This document shows positions 9,795-18,878 of a stretch of 44,261 nt of DNA, piece by piece. Origin of the DNA: Nitrincola schmidtii (GTDB lineage: Bacteria > Pseudomonadota > Gammaproteobacteria > Pseudomonadales > Balneatricaceae); contig NZ_WBOL01000019.1 of the NCBI RefSeq assembly GCF_008973715.1, forward strand, positions 1-44,261, read 5' to 3'. The position numbers and the translations under genes are program-made. Each line of letters begins with the position of its first letter. Positions within the stretch are counted from its first letter, which is position 1. The notes beneath the pieces are model-generated. The model did not search any database and had not been told where the DNA came from. It saw only the letters and a program-made list of their open reading frames with translations.

Positions 9795-10798
9795 TACTGC
9801 TGCTCCAACTTGTTATTGAGCGGTGAGCTTAAGCGTGGATGTGTTCCTGTTAATGAGTGTATAAAGGCGGCTATATCGGCAATATGTTTCTCAGGAAGTT
9901 GGCGTCCTAATTGAAAGCGCGCCATGGTAACAATAGCGTCTTCAAGTGAATTGGCACTGGAATCGTGAAAGAAAAAATCGTTTAAGGCGGCGGTTCTTAA
10001 ACTAGGCACTTTAAATACATACCGGTGATTCGGGTTTCCGGTCACGTTATAACGGCCCAGATCAGCTTGAGAGATGTGTTCACCCTTTAATTCGAAATAG
10101 TTTTCCAGTGATCCCATACGTGAAAACATATTGCCGCCAACGTTTGCTCCTTGATGACAACTGATGCAGCCATAACTTCTGAATAACTCATAACCTCTCA
10201 CCTGTTGTGACGTGAGTGCCGAATGATCACCTAACAACCAACGATCAAAGGGTGAGTCAGTTAAAATTAGGGTTTTCTGAAAGGCAGCGAGTGCCTCGCG
10301 AATATTATCGGCGGTAATGCCATTACGAAAAACTGCATTAAAGCGTTGTGTGATGCTAGGGTCTTCTTGCAGTTTAGCAATAATACTTTCCCAATCTGAT
10401 CCCATCTCGACTTCGTCATGAATAGGTCCATCGACTTGTGATTGCAAATCGATAGCTCGCCCATCCCAAAACTGGGCAAGATCAAAAGCACTGTTATAGA
10501 CACTCGGCGCTCTTATTCTTCCAACGGCACCGCCGACCCCTACAGAAAAGGGTCTACGATCAGCTCCATTGTGAGATAAATCATGGCAACTGGCGCAACT
10601 AATGGTGTTATCTGCGGAGAGGCGAGTGTCATGAAATAGTGTGTCTCCTAAGCTGACCAATGGTGCTGGTAAAGAGGGGAGTTCTGGCGTAGGAAGGATA
10701 GCTCTGTTCGCGTAACTATTTAGGCTGACAGCACACAGGGAAAAACACACCATCACCTTTAGATAATGTAATAAAGAAAAACGAGTGTTTTTGATCAA
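9794..10798 (-). CDS. Di-haem cytochrome c peroxidase family (CcpA/MauG-like)
   Basis: The protein carries two c-type haem sites, CASCH and CISCH, in the usual spacing of bacterial di-haem peroxidases. It also has FWDGRA, DGPIHDEVEMG and VPSLRTAALNDFFFHD segments typical of the family. Members reduce hydrogen peroxide in the periplasm or oxidise protein side chains. The start is uncertain. The only ATG (10753) leaves a signal peptide without a basic region. A TTG at 10798 gives LIKNTRFSLLHYLK then a hydrophobic core and SYA cleavage site, so I chose that; the frame stays open to 10894. None of these has a convincing Shine-Dalgarno. The stop overlaps the start of the GGDEF-EAL gene. Confidence 0.85.
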   Translation of the reverse strand: MIKNTRFSLLHYLKVMVCFSLCAVSLNSYANRAILPTPELPSLPAPLVSLGDTLFHDTRLSADNTISCASCHDLSHNGADRRPFSVGVGGAVGRIRAPSVYNSAFDLAQFWDGRAIDLQSQVDGPIHDEVEMGSDWESIIAKLQEDPSITQRFNAVFRNGITADNIREALAAFQKTLILTDSPFDRWLLGDHSALTSQQVRGYELFRSYGCISCHQGANVGGNMFSRMGSLENYFELKGEHISQADLGRYNVTGNPNHRYVFKVPSLRTAALNDFFFHDSSANSLEDAIVTMARFQLGRQLPEKHIADIAAFIHSLTGTHPRLSSPLNNKLEQQ

Positions 10799-10931
10799 AA
10801 ACGGGAGCAGGTAGTTTTTCACACGAATGTCTAATGACCTATTTTTTGAAAGTGTAATAATCAGGTTAAACCTAAATAAATTCAACTGATCCAATCAGCT
10901 TTGTTTGTTAAATATCAATGATTTTTATCAT

Positions 10932-12665
10932 TTAGTATAGCTGATTGGCTTTTCGGTAACGACCTTGGTAATCGAAGAGCTTTTCTTCTATTTTCCAGAA
11001 GTGTCCTTGACGCTTCGCTATGACAAAGTCAGGGTGCTTAAATTGTGCTTCCAGCTGAAAGACCTCATCAAGAGAGTTAAATGATTTCGAACCCATATAC
11101 ATGCGTCGACCTAACTGTTCATTAAACCTGTGTCGTGACTTAGTGTAACTAAAATCAAATGCCTCTTTTAGCGTATCACCTTGCTCATCATGGTAAATCA
11201 CGATAAGACGTTGTTGATCCGTTTCAAAAGAAATACCGGCACATCGCATGACTTTTGCATCTTTTAGCGACAAAGCTCGTTTAAGTATATCGTCTGGGTC
11301 AATTAAGACATTATCGCAATGTTCGCAACGTCGAGCAGCAATATCATTTTCGTGATTGCAAAAAGGGCACTCTTTGAACACAAAGCGATAGTGACATTGA
11401 CGTTTGTTTTCACCCTGAAATGTTAAGCCTTGGCAGCGCCGACCAAAATGCTCAATCACCTGACCTTGTTCGTCCCTTCTTCCCCAAAAAATATTGGCAA
11501 AGTTGCATAGGGGACAAAATACTTGAACCGCCTCCGTATCCGCAGCAGGTTTAGGTGAACCTATCTCAGGACTAAATAAGTTAAACCCATTCGCAGCATA
11601 ATCGATGATTAGGCAGTCTTTTTTATCAGGGTAAAGGCGTAGACCGCGCCCTGCAATCTGCTGATAGAGGCTTACTGATTCGGTGGGCCTTAAAATCGCA
11701 ATTAAATCGACATGTGGTGCATCGAATCCAGTGGTCAACACTGAGACATTGACCAAAAATTTAAGTTGCTGCTGCTTAAAGGCGTTAATCAAATTTTGTC
11801 GTGACTGGCGATCAGTTGAGCCTGTGATAATGGCAGATTGTTGTTCGGGCAAGTAACGATAAATCTCCTTTGCATGCTCTACACTTGCGGCAAACAGCAT
11901 CACTCCTCGTCTAGACTTAGCCAGTTCGACGACTTCCTCTGTAATGGCACGAGTCACTCTGGGGTACTTTCGCAATAGGTGACTCAAAGCTTGGGTTTGA
12001 TGTTGATGGTCAACCGCTATCAGGCTAGAAAAATCATAATGATGAAGTGCCGCATCAATACAAACAGGCGGTGTTAAAAAACCTTCTCGTATCAGTTGGC
12101 TTAATGGAAGTTCATAAATGCAATGGTCAAAGACAGCATGGTTTGTTTCCCTGACAAAACCGCGATAATCATAACGATAGATCCATCCTTGACCAAGACG
12201 ATAGGGCGTTGCGGTTAAGCCTAATAGCATTAAAGAAGGATTACGCTCTCTTAACGTGCTAATGACTTGCTGATATTGACTATCATCCTTGTTACTCACT
12301 CGATGACATTCATCGATGATGATCAACGAAAACTGTTGATTGAACTCTGTAAGGCCATTCGCTATGGATTGAATGCTCGCAAAAGTTACCTGTTCTTGTG
12401 TTTGGCGCTTACCCAGTCCTGCCGAGAAAAGTCCCGCTGTGAATCCGAGTGCTTCATATTTCGCGTGATTTTGTTCGACCAGCTCTTGCACATGCGTCAG
12501 TACTAGCAGATTTCCACGCGCCAATCTGGCCAGTTCTGCAATGACTAAGCTTTTCCCTGATCCCATAGGCAGCACAATGATGGCCGATTCTTGAGACTGT
12601 CGAAAGTGATTAAGCGTCGCAGTCACTGCCTGTTTTTGGTAGTTTCGGAGTACAATCGCAGTCAT
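10932..12665 (-). CDS. radD: RadD-like superfamily II helicase
   Basis: The 577-aa protein has helicase motifs in order: LRNYQKQAV, Walker A PMGSGKS (about 33-39), TFASIQS, IIDECHRVS (motif II, about 138-146), LLGLTATPYRLG and QIAGRGLR (motif VI). The C-terminal part has several CxxC pairs (CPLC, CPFC, CEHC), as in RadD (YejH) zinc-finger regions; E. coli RadD is 586 aa. RadD helps RecA-dependent strand exchange and DNA-damage recovery. It is transcribed away from the GNAT gene; only 36 bp separate the two starts, so promoters must overlap them. No LexA-type box was seen in that gap. Confidence 0.88.
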   Translation of the reverse strand: MTAIVLRNYQKQAVTATLNHFRQSQESAIIVLPMGSGKSLVIAELARLARGNLLVLTHVQELVEQNHAKYEALGFTAGLFSAGLGKRQTQEQVTFASIQSIANGLTEFNQQFSLIIIDECHRVSNKDDSQYQQVISTLRERNPSLMLLGLTATPYRLGQGWIYRYDYRGFVRETNHAVFDHCIYELPLSQLIREGFLTPPVCIDAALHHYDFSSLIAVDHQHQTQALSHLLRKYPRVTRAITEEVVELAKSRRGVMLFAASVEHAKEIYRYLPEQQSAIITGSTDRQSRQNLINAFKQQQLKFLVNVSVLTTGFDAPHVDLIAILRPTESVSLYQQIAGRGLRLYPDKKDCLIIDYAANGFNLFSPEIGSPKPAADTEAVQVFCPLCNFANIFWGRRDEQGQVIEHFGRRCQGLTFQGENKRQCHYRFVFKECPFCNHENDIAARRCEHCDNVLIDPDDILKRALSLKDAKVMRCAGISFETDQQRLIVIYHDEQGDTLKEAFDFSYTKSRHRFNEQLGRRMYMGSKSFNSLDEVFQLEAQFKHPDFVIAKRQGHFWKIEEKLFDYQGRYRKANQLY

Positions 12666-12701
12666 TAAATCGTTTTAAGCCCTATTGATGGCAGTGAATT
12701 T

Positions 12702-13214
12702 ATGAAAACAAACCCGCTGGTAACCATGTCTATGATAACAATTGTAAAAGCAGATCTCACTCAAGCTACTCATGCGCAGGCGGTGGTCAGCCTGTTAAAT
12801 GAATATGCCTGTGATCCAATGGGAGGAGGCGAGCCGCTGTCGATAGAAGTTCAGGCTAGTTTAATTGACGCTATGATGAAGCGTCCTTTTATACACAGTT
12901 TTATCGCTTATGATCAAGATACCCCAGTTGGACTGATTAACCTTGTTGAAGGTTTTTCGACCTTTGCAGCGAAACCACTCTTAAATGTTCATGATGTAAT
13001 GGTGATTGAGGCATATCGCGGTCGAGGAATCGCCGCGCAACTCTTTACTGCAGCAGAAAGTTTTGCCTATGAATTAGGCTGCGTGAAGCTAACATTAGAA
13101 GTGTTGGAAGGCAATGAGCCAGCTAAACATGCCTATCGTCGACTGGGTTTTAAGCCCTACCAACTGGATCCTTCTGCAGGAGTGGCGCAATTTTGGCACA
13201 AAAAAATAGTCTAA
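12702..13214 (+). CDS. GNAT family N-acetyltransferase
   Basis: The 170-aa protein has the acetyl-CoA binding motif EAYRGRGIAAQLF (about 106-118) and the following TLEVLEGNEPAKHAYRRLGF-type motif B region, as in GNAT enzymes. The substrate is not predictable. ATG codons at 12702, 12726 and 12732 are all in frame; none has a strong ribosome-binding site, so the first nine residues are uncertain. It is divergent from radD and convergent with luxS, and stands alone as a transcription unit ending at the hairpins near 13332-13399. Confidence 0.85.
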   Translation: MKTNPLVTMSMITIVKADLTQATHAQAVVSLLNEYACDPMGGGEPLSIEVQASLIDAMMKRPFIHSFIAYDQDTPVGLINLVEGFSTFAAKPLLNVHDVMVIEAYRGRGIAAQLFTAAESFAYELGCVKLTLEVLEGNEPAKHAYRRLGFKPYQLDPSAGVAQFWHKKIV

Positions 13215-13331
13215 TAAGATCTAAATGTTCTGTTTTTTCCGAATATTCTTTGATATAGTTTTGTTACACATTTGGCAATAAGAAAGGTTGGTGATGTTAA
13301 AACAACCCTTCATTGCCTAAGCAGGAGATCT
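13215..13331. other. Non-coding gap between GNAT gene and luxS; possible small RNA
   Basis: No ORF is seen. A TTGATA hexamer lies near 13250, and a GGTTG...CAACC hairpin lies near 13286-13306. Two strong hairpins with T-runs follow (13332-13399). This is the shape of a short intergenic RNA with its own terminator, but no -10 of quality was found and no known RNA family was recognised. Confidence 0.25.
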
Positions 13332-13363
13332 AAATGGTTCTAACAGGAAGTTAGCACCATTTT
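13332..13363 (+). terminator. Bidirectional intrinsic terminator hairpin
   Basis: AAATGGT-t-CTAAC pairs with GTTAG-c-ACCATTT around an AGGAA loop (12 pairs, one internal mismatch), with a TTTTATT tract on the plus side. The A/T arms also let it act for luxS on the minus strand. Confidence 0.6.
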
Positions 13364-13368
13364 ATTGA

Positions 13369-13399
13369 CAGCGCAGGGGGTTACCCTTGCGCTGTTTTT
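13369..13399 (+). terminator. Second terminator hairpin overlapping the luxS 3' end
   Basis: CAGCGCA-GGG pairs with CCC-t-TGCGCTG and is followed by TTTTT on the plus strand. The right arm lies inside the last codons of luxS. It should stop plus-strand transcripts coming from the GNAT gene or the intergenic region. Confidence 0.55.
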
Positions 13400-13902
13400 G
13401 CATCTAGGAATTCTTCGCTTAAATAGAGCGATTCATTGCTGTTGATGCCTACGCCACGAGCGATAATATCTTCGGCAATCTGCTTAGCTTCTTCCAAAGA
13501 GTGCATTGTGTAGGTTCCACACTGAAATTCGTTCAGCTCTGGGATATCTTTCATTGATGGTACATGAATGACATCTTGCATGGCGGCCGACCAAGCATTA
13601 GCAACTTGCTGTTCACTTGGCGTGCCAATTAAACTCATGTAAAAGCCTGTTCTGCAACCCATTGGTGAAATGTCAATAATCTCAACTTGATCACTGTTCA
13701 AATGATTGCGCATAAAGCCAGCGAACAGATGCTCAAGAGTGTGAATTCCCTTCTCTGACAAAATTTCTTGGTTTGGAACACAAAAACGTAAGTCAAATAC
13801 GGTAATCGCATCGCCTGAGGGGGTTTGCATTTTTTTTGCGGTTCTAACGGCAGGTGCGTGCATTCGAGTGTGATCGACGCGAAAGCTATCTAGTAATGGC
13901 AT
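13381..13902 (-). CDS. luxS: S-ribosylhomocysteine lyase
   Basis: LuxS cleaves S-ribosylhomocysteine to homocysteine and DPD, the precursor of autoinducer-2, within the activated methyl cycle. The 173-aa length is normal. The iron site is complete: HTLEH (His54, Glu57, His58) and Cys128 in FQCGTY, with the catalytic Cys83 in MGCRTGFYM. The ATG has CAGGAG 6 nt upstream. It is a single-gene unit facing the GNAT gene. Confidence 0.96.
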   Translation of the reverse strand: MPLLDSFRVDHTRMHAPAVRTAKKMQTPSGDAITVFDLRFCVPNQEILSEKGIHTLEHLFAGFMRNHLNSDQVEIIDISPMGCRTGFYMSLIGTPSEQQVANAWSAAMQDVIHVPSMKDIPELNEFQCGTYTMHSLEEAKQIAEDIIARGVGINSNESLYLSEEFLDAKTAQG

Positions 13903-14037
13903 GATTAACTCCTGAATGTTTCCGAATTACTTTAGCACACTACGTACATTAGTTGGTATTTAGATGTGTGTGCTGGCTAGGGCAAATGTTTTTGTTCTAT
14001 AGTTCTTCCATGAAGTCCTAGCTTTACTAGAGTAAAA

Positions 14038-14074
14038 AAGTGTCTGATTAGACACTTCATAATTTAAAAATTAT
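14038..14074 (+). promoter_or_regulatory. Two consecutive palindromes in the leader of the signalling operon
   Basis: AAGTGTCT-gatt-AGACACTT (14038-14057) is a perfect 8-bp inverted repeat. It is followed at once by the A/T-rich ATAATTT-aa-AAATTAT (14059-14074). The ribosome site AAGGA and the start ATG at 14086 come next. The first could be a repressor operator or an mRNA hairpin in the 5' leader of the seven-gene operon. There is no proper T-tract, so attenuation is less likely. Confidence 0.45.
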
Positions 14075-14085
14075 AAGGATGAGCC

Positions 14086-15744
14086 ATGTTGTCCGATCCG
14101 GCGATCAATGAGCTTTTGCAAAACCTTGCGAAACTTTATGTTCAACGCTTACCAAAAGAAGTCGAGCAGCTTCAGGTGGTTGCGCATGAACTGGCAGAAC
14201 AAGGTTTTACTAGTGATCTGCTGGAAAAGCTTGGGCATCAATTACATGGCATTGCTGGCTCAGCGGGTACCTTTGGGTTTCATGAGGTTACTGAAAGCAC
14301 ACGTATTGTTGAAAACCTAGTCAAAGCATTAACTGAAAACCCTGAGTCAGAGGTGTATCAGCATAATCTACATGGATTGATTGATGACCTAGTAACACAG
14401 CTTAATGAAGTCAGGTATCTAGATCCCTCTCCCAATACAAGCGTAATTGACCCTCCTCGGTATCTACCTAATCAACCGCATTTGTGGCTTATAGAGGATG
14501 ATGCTCTTCAAGCTGCTGAAATACTGCGTGTATTGGATCAATTTAATTATTCGGTTAGATGGTTTGAATCATTTAATGTTGCAGAAGAAGCGGCAAAGTA
14601 TGAGCGTCCAGATGGTTTAATCTTAGATGTCATGTTTTCTATAGAACAGATCAACATTGCAGAGAAGTTAACGCGTGAATCTCCACTAATGAGATTAGGT
14701 GTGCCGATGGTGTTTATATCAGCATCTGACTCATTTAATGCCCGTCTTAAAGCAGTTCGAATGGGTGCCTTGGGTTATATGCTCAAGCCCCTGGACTATC
14801 CTAGATTAATTGACCGATTAGAGTCAGTTCTAGAGCAAGAGAGGCAAATTGCTTATCGAGTGCTTATTGTCGAGGACGATGATCTACAAGCACAACACTA
14901 TGCTGCAATATTGACTGCTGCTGGAATGTTAGTGCAAACCTTAGCTGAGCCAACTGAGATCATGGATAAGTTGGCAGATTTTCGTCCAGAATTAGTGTTA
15001 ATGGACATTCACATGCCGGGTTGCTCTGGTGCAGAGTTGGCAGGCATGATTCGCACTTATGAAGAGTGGGTAAGTTTGCCAGTAATTTATCTTTCCGCCG
15101 AAACCGATTTAGACCAGCAACTGATGGCCATGGGAAGAGGTGGTGATGACTTTATCACTAAAACTATCACGGATACTCGTCTAGTGGCTTCTGTTCGTGT
15201 GCGTGCCGCACGTTTCAGAAAACTGGATTCGCTGATGTCTCGTGATGGGTTAACGGGACTGCTAAAACACTCAAGAATAAAAGAATCATTAGAGGTTGAA
15301 ATAGCTCGTTCTGAACGCAACTCCTTGCCTTTATCAGTTGTGATGTTAGATCTAGATCACTTTAAGAAAATTAATGATACCTACGGTCACGCTGCCGGTG
15401 ATCAAGTAATCAGAGCGATGGCACATCTGTTACGACAGCGGTTACGCAAGTCTGACATCATTGGTCGCTATGGCGGTGAAGAGTTTGTCATTATCCTGCC
15501 TGACACCGGTTCAGAAATTGCTGAACACCTCATGACCGATATTTTGCGTCGCTTTAGTGATCTGCAATTCAAAGATGAACAGGAAGAATTTCATGTGACT
15601 TTTAGTGCAGGTATCGCTTCTACCGCCGATCAGGTAACACCAGCAGCACTATTAGCTGTTGCTGATAAAGCACTTTATTTAGCCAAGTCTGAGGGGCGTA
15701 ATCAAGTTAGACGATTTACACCTAGGAATCGTTTGAATGAATAA
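14086..15744 (+). CDS. Hpt-REC-REC-GGDEF diguanylate cyclase
   Basis: The 552-aa protein opens with a histidine phosphotransfer domain (His54 in LHGIAGSAGTFGF). Two receivers follow: REC1 about 128-245 (LDVMF aspartate, LKPLD lysine) and REC2 about 255-375 (VEDDD, LMDIHMPG, FITKT). The GGDEF domain is at about 385-550 with GGEEF at 463-467 and an upstream I-site RKSD, so it should be an active, product-inhibited cyclase. The Hpt domain can pass phosphate between the hybrid kinases of the operon and its own receivers. It is the first gene of the operon, with AAGGA 7 nt before the ATG. Its stop overlaps the next start by 8 bp. Confidence 0.92.
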   Translation: MLSDPAINELLQNLAKLYVQRLPKEVEQLQVVAHELAEQGFTSDLLEKLGHQLHGIAGSAGTFGFHEVTESTRIVENLVKALTENPESEVYQHNLHGLIDDLVTQLNEVRYLDPSPNTSVIDPPRYLPNQPHLWLIEDDALQAAEILRVLDQFNYSVRWFESFNVAEEAAKYERPDGLILDVMFSIEQINIAEKLTRESPLMRLGVPMVFISASDSFNARLKAVRMGALGYMLKPLDYPRLIDRLESVLEQERQIAYRVLIVEDDDLQAQHYAAILTAAGMLVQTLAEPTEIMDKLADFRPELVLMDIHMPGCSGAELAGMIRTYEEWVSLPVIYLSAETDLDQQLMAMGRGGDDFITKTITDTRLVASVRVRAARFRKLDSLMSRDGLTGLLKHSRIKESLEVEIARSERNSLPLSVVMLDLDHFKKINDTYGHAAGDQVIRAMAHLLRQRLRKSDIIGRYGGEEFVIILPDTGSEIAEHLMTDILRRFSDLQFKDEQEEFHVTFSAGIASTADQVTPAALLAVADKALYLAKSEGRNQVRRFTPRNRLNE

Positions 15745-16525
15745 AAAAGCTTCTATGGATCAAGTTGATCGTCTCTTACGTCAATTAGCGGAAGCTTTTT
15801 TAACTGAGTTGCTTGATCATTGTGATGATGCTGAAGCTGATCTTCTGTTGCTGGAAAAAAAATTTGATACCGACGTATTCAACCGTCTTTTTGGTTTAGT
15901 TCATAGCATTAAAGGATCCGGTGGTACACACGGGTTTGGCATGATTACCAGTATTGGTCATCAATTTGAATCTGCATTGATTGAATGGCAAAGTTCGCCA
16001 AGTCGTGATTCTTTGCCAGTGCTGCTAGGTTTTGTTGACTTACTTCGCCAAGCGGCAGATCTGTTATCAACGGGCGCAGATCTAACTGGGTTGAAACAGC
16101 AGCTTGAAAAGCTGTGTTTAGATTCAGATCAGGTCTCTAAGAGAGTGCTGTTGGTTGAGTCGTCTCGCATCATGCAGCAACTTTGCCAGCAGGTTTTAGC
16201 GGATCTGGCAGTTCAAGTGAATACCTTCGATGATGGCTTGAAGGCCCTGAATGAGTTACTCCATTCGCGCTATGACTGTTTGATTATTGGGCGTCAGTTA
16301 AACTCCTTAAACGGTTCTGCTGTAGTTGCTGCGGTTAGAGAGTCAGATTCGCCTAACCACAATATACCCGTTTTGATGCTAAGCACTGATCAACGTCAAC
16401 TGCCTGATCATTTAAATATATTAAGATTATTGCCTAGGACACCGGCATTATCTGACGTTTTACTTATTGAAATGGAGAGATTGATAAAAAAGCGTCCCGC
16501 TAAAGAGGGTGGCAAACTTGGCTGA
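15737..16525 (+). CDS. Hpt protein with a degenerate receiver
   Basis: Residues about 1-115 form a phosphotransfer domain with His56 in VHSIKGSGGTHGF. Residues about 135-255 have the receiver fold (RVLLVESS start), but the phospho-acceptor position reads IIGRQLNSLNG, glycine in place of aspartate, and the conserved lysine is not evident. The receiver is therefore probably a non-phosphorylated docking domain. The start overlaps the previous gene and the end overlaps the next, so it is part of the same translationally coupled chain. It most likely shuttles phosphate for the hybrid kinases. Confidence 0.82.
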   Translation: MNKKASMDQVDRLLRQLAEAFLTELLDHCDDAEADLLLLEKKFDTDVFNRLFGLVHSIKGSGGTHGFGMITSIGHQFESALIEWQSSPSRDSLPVLLGFVDLLRQAADLLSTGADLTGLKQQLEKLCLDSDQVSKRVLLVESSRIMQQLCQQVLADLAVQVNTFDDGLKALNELLHSRYDCLIIGRQLNSLNGSAVVAAVRESDSPNHNIPVLMLSTDQRQLPDHLNILRLLPRTPALSDVLLIEMERLIKKRPAKEGGKLG

Positions 16526-18878
16526 AATTTTAAAAATAGATAATCTTTCTAGACAGCAAAAGCGCTTTCGTAATTTGATGGCGCTTTCAGCGTTTTTATT
16601 TGCCAGCGTTTTTTTGGCATTGAGTGTCTGGGTGGTTCGTGAAACTGAAGAGGATCATTTGCTTCGTGCCGCAAGAAATTACTCTAATGCCATAGAGTCT
16701 TTCCGAAACTTCTACACAGAGGTGATCGTCAGTCCTTTGGTAGGGCATCCTTGGGTTATCATTACAGAACATTACCGCGATCAAGGAGGTGCGATCCCGA
16801 TACCCGCAACCATGACTATTGACTTGGTTGACTACATGAGTCAACGTGATGAGACTATTGATGCGCGTCTAGTCAGTGATTTTCCTTTTCCGCAGCGTGC
16901 TGACCGTCTCATTACGCCCTTTGATATTGATGCATTAGAACAGATGCGTGAACAAAATCTGCCTGAATTCTTTCGCTTTCAAGTCGATGATCAGGGCAAA
17001 GAACTGGTTTATGCAACACCGATTAAAATGCTGCCTACCTGTGTAACATGCCATAACAATCACAAAGATTCACCCAAGCGAGATTGGCAAGTGGGCGATG
17101 TTAGGGGTATTCAAGTGGTAACGATGCCCGCCAGTCAAAACGTGCTAGCTCAAAGTGGGCGCTTCTTATATCTGATAAGTTTTGTTGTATTAGCTTTTAT
17201 CAGTGCCTTGTTTGCCCTTTTCTTTATGGATGGGCGAGTACGAAAAACGATCAAATTACTTTTCGATCGAAATCGTAAGCTTGAATTTGCAACTAAAGAA
17301 CTTAAGCAGCAGCAAAATGCATTGGATCAGCACGCGATTGTCAGTATGACTGATCGTGCAGGGAATATTATCTACACCAATCAGCACTTTAAAAATATAT
17401 CAGGATATGAAGATGACGAATTGATTGGAAAAAATCATCGCATCATCAATAGTGGCCATCATTCGGTTGAAATGTTTGAAGCGCTTTGGCATACCATTGT
17501 GTCAGGTCAGGTTTGGCATGGTGAAATTAAAAACGTGAACAAACAGGGGTGTCATTATTGGGTGAAAGCCACCATCATGCCCCTTTATGATGCAGACGGA
17601 CAGATAGACAGATATATCTCTATACGAACCGATATAACGCAGCAGAAACAACTGGAACAGGATCTAAAACAAACTAACGACGAGCTTAATGCACTGAATA
17701 AAACGCTGGATGAAGCACGAAAAGAAGCGGTTGCTGCCAGTGAAGCAAAAAGTGCGTTTTTAGCGAATATGAGTCATGAAATACGCACACCCATGACAGG
17801 TATTATCGGAATGACGGATCTTGCCTTAGATACCGAACTAACGCCTGCTCAACGAGATTATTTAGATGTGGTCAAATCCTCAGCGGATGCTTTGCTAGCT
17901 ATTCTGAACGATATTTTAGATTTTTCTAAAATCGATGCGGGCAAGCTGCAAATCAGCCCTATCAATACAGACGTAAAAGTATTGCTATCGCAGTGCCTGA
18001 AACCTGTGGCCATGTTGGCAGAGAAAAAAGGGATTACGCTGGTCGTCGATATCCAGTCAAATGTACCTGATTGTTGTCTCATTGATCCGGTTCGTGTGAG
18101 ACAGGTATTAGTCAATATTTGTGATAACGCCATTAAGTTTACAGCTGAAGGCGAAGTTCGTGTAACCATCGGTTGGCAAGCCATTGAAGGCTCTTCAGGA
18201 GAACTTTATTTAGGAGTCAAAGATCAGGGTATCGGAATCTCCAAATCGCAGCAGAAACATATTTTCCAAGCTTTTTCTCAGGCCGATGATTCGACTACTC
18301 GTCGCTTTGGTGGCACTGGGTTGGGTTTGACCATCACGGCTAGACTAGTTGAGCTAATGCAAGGCGAGATAGGTGTAGAGAGCGAGCCTGGTCAGGGAAG
18401 CCTCTTCTGGATTAAGTTACCTTGTCAGCAAATCGATATTGAACCTGAAGATGTTATGGATAAGAGTCAAACATCTTCTTCAGAGAGTGCGCCACTCAAT
18501 ATTCTGCTAGTCGAGGATAACAAGGTTAATCAGAAGTTAATCACAACCTTACTGAGCAAGCGAGGACACTGTGTAACGCTTGCAGAAAATGGCCAAGAAG
18601 CAGTGGACATCTGTAAAGAAAGCACTTTTGATATGATTTTGATGGATATGCAGATGCCGGTGATGGGAGGGGTCGAAGCAGCCAGTCATATTCGAAAAAA
18701 TGAACGTGTATTGTCAAAGCCTCCTATCCCTATATTTGCCATGACCGCTAATGTTCTACCCACAGATAAAGAGGCTTGCTTGAATGCAGGTATGAATGGC
18801 CATCTTGGTAAACCTGTTAAGTTAACTGAACTGGACGCTGTCCTTGACGCTGTTAAAAGGTCCAAAACGCATGACTGA
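16518..18878 (+). CDS. c-haem sensor hybrid histidine kinase (Tll0287-like/DUF3365-PAS-HisKA-HATPase-REC)
   Basis: Two membrane helices (about 20-40 and 215-238) enclose a periplasmic domain of the DUF3365/Tll0287 type with a CVTCH c-haem motif (about 175-179) preceded by [17 protein letters not shown]-like text. A PAS domain (about 270-385), HisKA (His419 in MSHEIRTPM), an HATPase with GTGLGL, and a C-terminal receiver ([11 protein letters not shown]) follow. It should sense redox state, a gas or a ligand through haem and feed the phosphorelay. Start: a GTG at 16509 sits directly on the GAGGG, whereas TTG at 16518 has AGAGGG 8 nt upstream, so I chose TTG. It overlaps both neighbours. Confidence 0.9.
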   Translation: MAEILKIDNLSRQQKRFRNLMALSAFLFASVFLALSVWVVRETEEDHLLRAARNYSNAIESFRNFYTEVIVSPLVGHPWVIITEHYRDQGGAIPIPATMTIDLVDYMSQRDETIDARLVSDFPFPQRADRLITPFDIDALEQMREQNLPEFFRFQVDDQGKELVYATPIKMLPTCVTCHNNHKDSPKRDWQVGDVRGIQVVTMPASQNVLAQSGRFLYLISFVVLAFISALFALFFMDGRVRKTIKLLFDRNRKLEFATKELKQQQNALDQHAIVSMTDRAGNIIYTNQHFKNISGYEDDELIGKNHRIINSGHHSVEMFEALWHTIVSGQVWHGEIKNVNKQGCHYWVKATIMPLYDADGQIDRYISIRTDITQQKQLEQDLKQTNDELNALNKTLDEARKEAVAASEAKSAFLANMSHEIRTPMTGIIGMTDLALDTELTPAQRDYLDVVKSSADALLAILNDILDFSKIDAGKLQISPINTDVKVLLSQCLKPVAMLAEKKGITLVVDIQSNVPDCCLIDPVRVRQVLVNICDNAIKFTAEGEVRVTIGWQAIEGSSGELYLGVKDQGIGISKSQQKHIFQAFSQADDSTTRRFGGTGLGLTITARLVELMQGEIGVESEPGQGSLFWIKLPCQQIDIEPEDVMDKSQTSSSESAPLNILLVEDNKVNQKLITTLLSKRGHCVTLAENGQEAVDICKESTFDMILMDMQMPVMGGVEAASHIRKNERVLSKPPIPIFAMTANVLPTDKEACLNAGMNGHLGKPVKLTELDAVLDAVKRSKTHD

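Noticed and set aside
10891-10948. radD terminator formed by CCAATCAGCT and AGCTGATTGG
   Set aside because: The arms are 38 nt apart and there is no T-tract, so it cannot be called with confidence.
13215-13380. MicA small RNA near luxS
   Set aside because: MicA lies upstream of luxS in enterobacteria; this gap is downstream and no MicA sequence is recognised.
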